DNA from: Psychroserpens damuponensis | GTDB taxonomy: Bacteria > Bacteroidota > Bacteroidia > Flavobacteriales > Flavobacteriaceae | Length of the DNA: 64,000 nt | Direction of reading: 5' to 3' | NCBI RefSeq assembly: GCF_000826655.1 | Contig: NZ_JXJO01000024.1 | Coordinates: forward strand, 329,391-393,390 | Shown: piece after piece, positions 62,311 through 64,000 of the stretch | How the letters are laid out: each line of letters begins with the position of its first letter | How positions within the stretch are numbered: the first letter of the stretch is position 1 | The notes under the pieces: generated by a model | What the model saw: only the letters and a program-made list of their open reading frames with translations | Told to the model about the DNA's origin: nothing | Databases searched by the model: none | Position numbers and translations under genes: made by a program

Positions 62311-62802
62311 TTATTGCGAATAAACAGCTTTAAAAACGGCTAATGGTGCTCGTTTACCCTTATTTAGAGATAGCACGCCTCCTTTAATTGAATAATTATC
62401 TGCAAGTTCAAAAACTTGCAAAACCGCTGTTTCATTAATACTAGCATCTGGACACATCATTCTAGTTGATGCCATTTTTGAGAATGAAATACGATTACCC
62501 TCTGTTATAGTGTAATTTCCCATAAAAGTATTACATCCAGAAAAACCGTTGACACGATTACCATCAGGCTGCAATATAAAATGAATAGCTTTATCGTTAA
62601 TTTCAGGATTTGTAATCTCTACGCCTTTTAGAGCTGTAATTACCCATTTGGTATTTTCTATTAATATCTCTTCGGAAATATGAGATGCTTTATACTTGGT
62701 TTCAGTCTCATCATTAGTTTGATCTGAATTCTTTTTTTTATCAGTATTGCAACTCATGAAAGTCATCATGAATATGGAAAGCATTGTAATTTGAATCTTC
62801 AT
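62311..62802 (-). CDS. META-domain lipoprotein
   Basis: A 163-residue lipoprotein starting MKIQITMLSIFMMTFMSCNT (lipobox FMSC), then a Lys/Asp/Glu linker and one META domain (NTKWVITALKGVEI, NGFSGCNTFMGNYTI, TRMMCPDASINETAVL). META domains occur in heat-shock HslJ-like outer-membrane lipoproteins. ATG 62802 is chosen because it fits the signal peptide. It lies 38 bp before nhaA, so the four genes may form one transcript. Confidence 0.9.
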   Translation of the reverse strand: MKIQITMLSIFMMTFMSCNTDKKKNSDQTNDETETKYKASHISEEILIENTKWVITALKGVEITNPEINDKAIHFILQPDGNRVNGFSGCNTFMGNYTITEGNRISFSKMASTRMMCPDASINETAVLQVFELADNYSIKGGVLSLNKGKRAPLAVFKAVYSQ

Positions 62803-62901
62803 AGTTTGACATCTAATTTGTGTATTCAAATTTAATATTACTTACTATAATAGTCGAAAATTAATCCCTAAAGTATTGTTATAATAGTGCGTGAGGTTGT
62901 G

Positions 62902-63828
62902 TCATTTCGAGCTTTTAGCCTGCTGTTCTCGCCTTATTTGCTTTATTGTTAAAGTACTACCATCATGGCTCCAACCAGGAGGACCAAAAACATACATGAA
63001 TTTGTGAGACCAATTTCTAGATTTTTTCATATCCTCCCAAATATTTTTATATTCATGGGTTAGTATGATAAAAATATTATAAGAGTTTGGAGGTGTAGAC
63101 ACGCCATATTCTATTTCTATAGATTCATCGAGTTCTTTCCAAGTGCCAAAAATTCTATCAAAAATATTGAGAAAACCACCATGATTTTTATCCATGTATT
63201 CAATATTTCTGGCGTGGTGAACTTGATGCATGGTATGTGTATTTAGGATTTTTTCAATAAAGCCCATTTTTTTAATATACTGTGTATGAAGTTGAAATTG
63301 CCATAATGCTTCAATACCTAAACAAACAACTAACATTTCTGGAGGAAAACCAATAATGACAATCCAAACATAGAAAAAGGGTTTATAAAAAATTGTGAAC
63401 CAACCGTTTCTTACAGCAGTTCCTAAATTAAAATTATCTGAAGAGTGATGCACAATGTGCGCTGCCCAAAGAAATCTTACCATATGGTTTTGGCGATGAA
63501 ACCAATAATATGTAAAATCATCTAAAAGCATGCAAATCACCCAAATATACCATGCATAACCAAAAGATTCCCAACCCATAATGTTTGTACGAACACCATT
63601 AACCATTGGGTTAAATATATCATAAGCAAAATTGAGTATAAAAATGACTGAGACGGTTTTTATAAGCGCTCCAAGAATAACAGAACCAACACCAAGAGAT
63701 ACGCTAGATATTAAATCTTTCCATTTATAAAGATGCTTATCATCATACACCTTACTATAAGTTAATTCTAATGCAATAAATCCTAAAAAACAAGGAATAC
63801 CGTATACTAAAGGGTTTGTAAAATCCAT
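62902..63828 (-). CDS. Sterol desaturase / fatty acid hydroxylase family protein
   Basis: A 308-residue membrane di-iron oxygenase. The His boxes are YYWFHRQNHMVRF (HxxxH), HIVHHSS and a late HTMHQVHHARN, with four to five helices around. It would hydroxylate or desaturate a lipid; the substrate is unknown. It lies 72 bp upstream of the META gene (stop at 62902), possibly a separate unit. Confidence 0.92.
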   Translation of the reverse strand: MDFTNPLVYGIPCFLGFIALELTYSKVYDDKHLYKWKDLISSVSLGVGSVILGALIKTVSVIFILNFAYDIFNPMVNGVRTNIMGWESFGYAWYIWVICMLLDDFTYYWFHRQNHMVRFLWAAHIVHHSSDNFNLGTAVRNGWFTIFYKPFFYVWIVIIGFPPEMLVVCLGIEALWQFQLHTQYIKKMGFIEKILNTHTMHQVHHARNIEYMDKNHGGFLNIFDRIFGTWKELDESIEIEYGVSTPPNSYNIFIILTHEYKNIWEDMKKSRNWSHKFMYVFGPPGWSHDGSTLTIKQIRREQQAKSSK

Positions 63829-64000
63829 TTACTATTTATAAAATTTGAGATGAGAAAAAGTTATTTGGAGGATAACTTTAGTAATGACGACAAAAAAATA
63901 ATTTATTAAAAATTAAAATGTGTGCGTATTATTTTTTGTAAATATACATGATAGCTTTTATAATTAAGCATGTACATAGTATTACTTCCCAATACAAAAA
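63829..64000. other. Right-edge noncoding stretch
   Basis: 172 bp of AT-rich DNA ahead of the hydroxylase gene. It must carry that gene's promoter, but I see no exact TAnnTTTG box on the minus strand and no gene. Confidence 0.5.

Larger units (their letters stand above)
2173..62677. repeat. Dispersed word TTTCCGAAG/CTTCGGAAA (28 core copies)
   Basis: TTCCGAAG on the plus strand begins at 3659, 7940, 9415, 13026, 24778, 29316, 34117, 34681, 38220, 39442, 54233, 55449, 58671 and 61624. CTTCGGAA begins at 2173, 3225, 5027, 6114, 16403, 25745, 26119, 28766, 33131, 38109, 45957, 54179, 59456 and 62670. In 25 of 28 the core extends to TTTCCGAAG. Counted by eye. In genes it is read in every frame (S-E, F-R, F-P-K, L-R-K, F-G), so no protein motif explains it. 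Confidence 0.85.

Noticed and set aside
2173..62677. Reading the TTTCCGAAG word as a KOPS or Chi site
   Set aside because: Both types are normally strand-biased; here the two orientations are 14 and 14. Not excluded if the window spans a replication switch, but nothing shows that.
1..64000. tRNA, rRNA or riboswitch genes
   Set aside because: I looked in the longer gaps and saw no cloverleaf, rRNA block or known riboswitch core.

Overview
The window is about one-third GC and reads as a chromosomal segment of a gliding Flavobacteriaceae (Bacteroidota). The evidence is gldF and gldG next to dnaN, flavobacterial protein families (DUF4294, the ABC permease/M1 peptidase fusion, a PhoH-PurC pair), -7 boxes of the form TAnnTTTG, and Ser-Cys lipoboxes. 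The genus cannot be fixed from sequence alone. I found no rRNA, tRNA, insertion sequence, phage gene or CRISPR array.

Layout. 0-8 kb: small metabolic and membrane genes, a divergent Fur/Zur-like regulator and merC-like gene sharing two palindromic operators, and a two-gene ABC transporter whose permease is fused to an M1 peptidase. 8-16.6 kb: M42 peptidase, Nudix hydrolase, PrsW-like protease, a biotin-dependent acyl-CoA carboxylase (carrier, biotin carboxylase, carboxyltransferase), DinB-like protein, drug efflux MFS. 16.8-23.9 kb: a C2 locus (aldehyde dehydrogenase, DUF779, two-subunit acetate-type symporter, acetyl-CoA synthetase) with a divergent AraC regulator. 23.9-30.3 kb: amino-acid symporter, membrane acyltransferase, a HipA-like kinase/DUF3037 pair, purC, phoH. 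30.5-36.3 kb: SAM hydroxide adenosyltransferase, small membrane genes, gldF, an inserted gene, gldG, dnaN. 36.4-40.8 kb: small genes, TPMT-like methyltransferase, TauE/SafE, an orphan LacI regulator and the decayed 3' end of a YyaL/DUF255 gene.

41-54 kb is a signalling island, all on the minus strand: a soluble 1804-residue kinase with about twelve PAS domains, five of them near-identical tandem copies; a single-domain receiver; a 1237-residue receiver/GAF/PAS/sigma-54 activator; two STAS-like proteins; a PAS kinase; and another receiver.

54.4-62.3 kb is a stress module. NhaA, a sensor kinase and an NtrC-type sigma-54 activator lie upstream of an exact sigma-54 promoter (TGGCAC-N5-TTGC) and an upstream TTACCCA-N2-TGGGTAA palindrome. 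Downstream are a cysteine-rich 54-residue protein, a possible 45-residue peptide, glutamate dehydrogenase, a GreA/Rnk-like factor, two helical proteins and a universal stress protein. The parts for signal reception, activation and output are therefore all present in one place.

The most unusual global signal is the word TTTCCGAAG/CTTCGGAAA. By eye I count 28 copies of the TTCCGAAG core, 14 in each orientation, spread over the whole window, in all reading frames and in intergenic DNA. About one would be expected by chance at this base composition.
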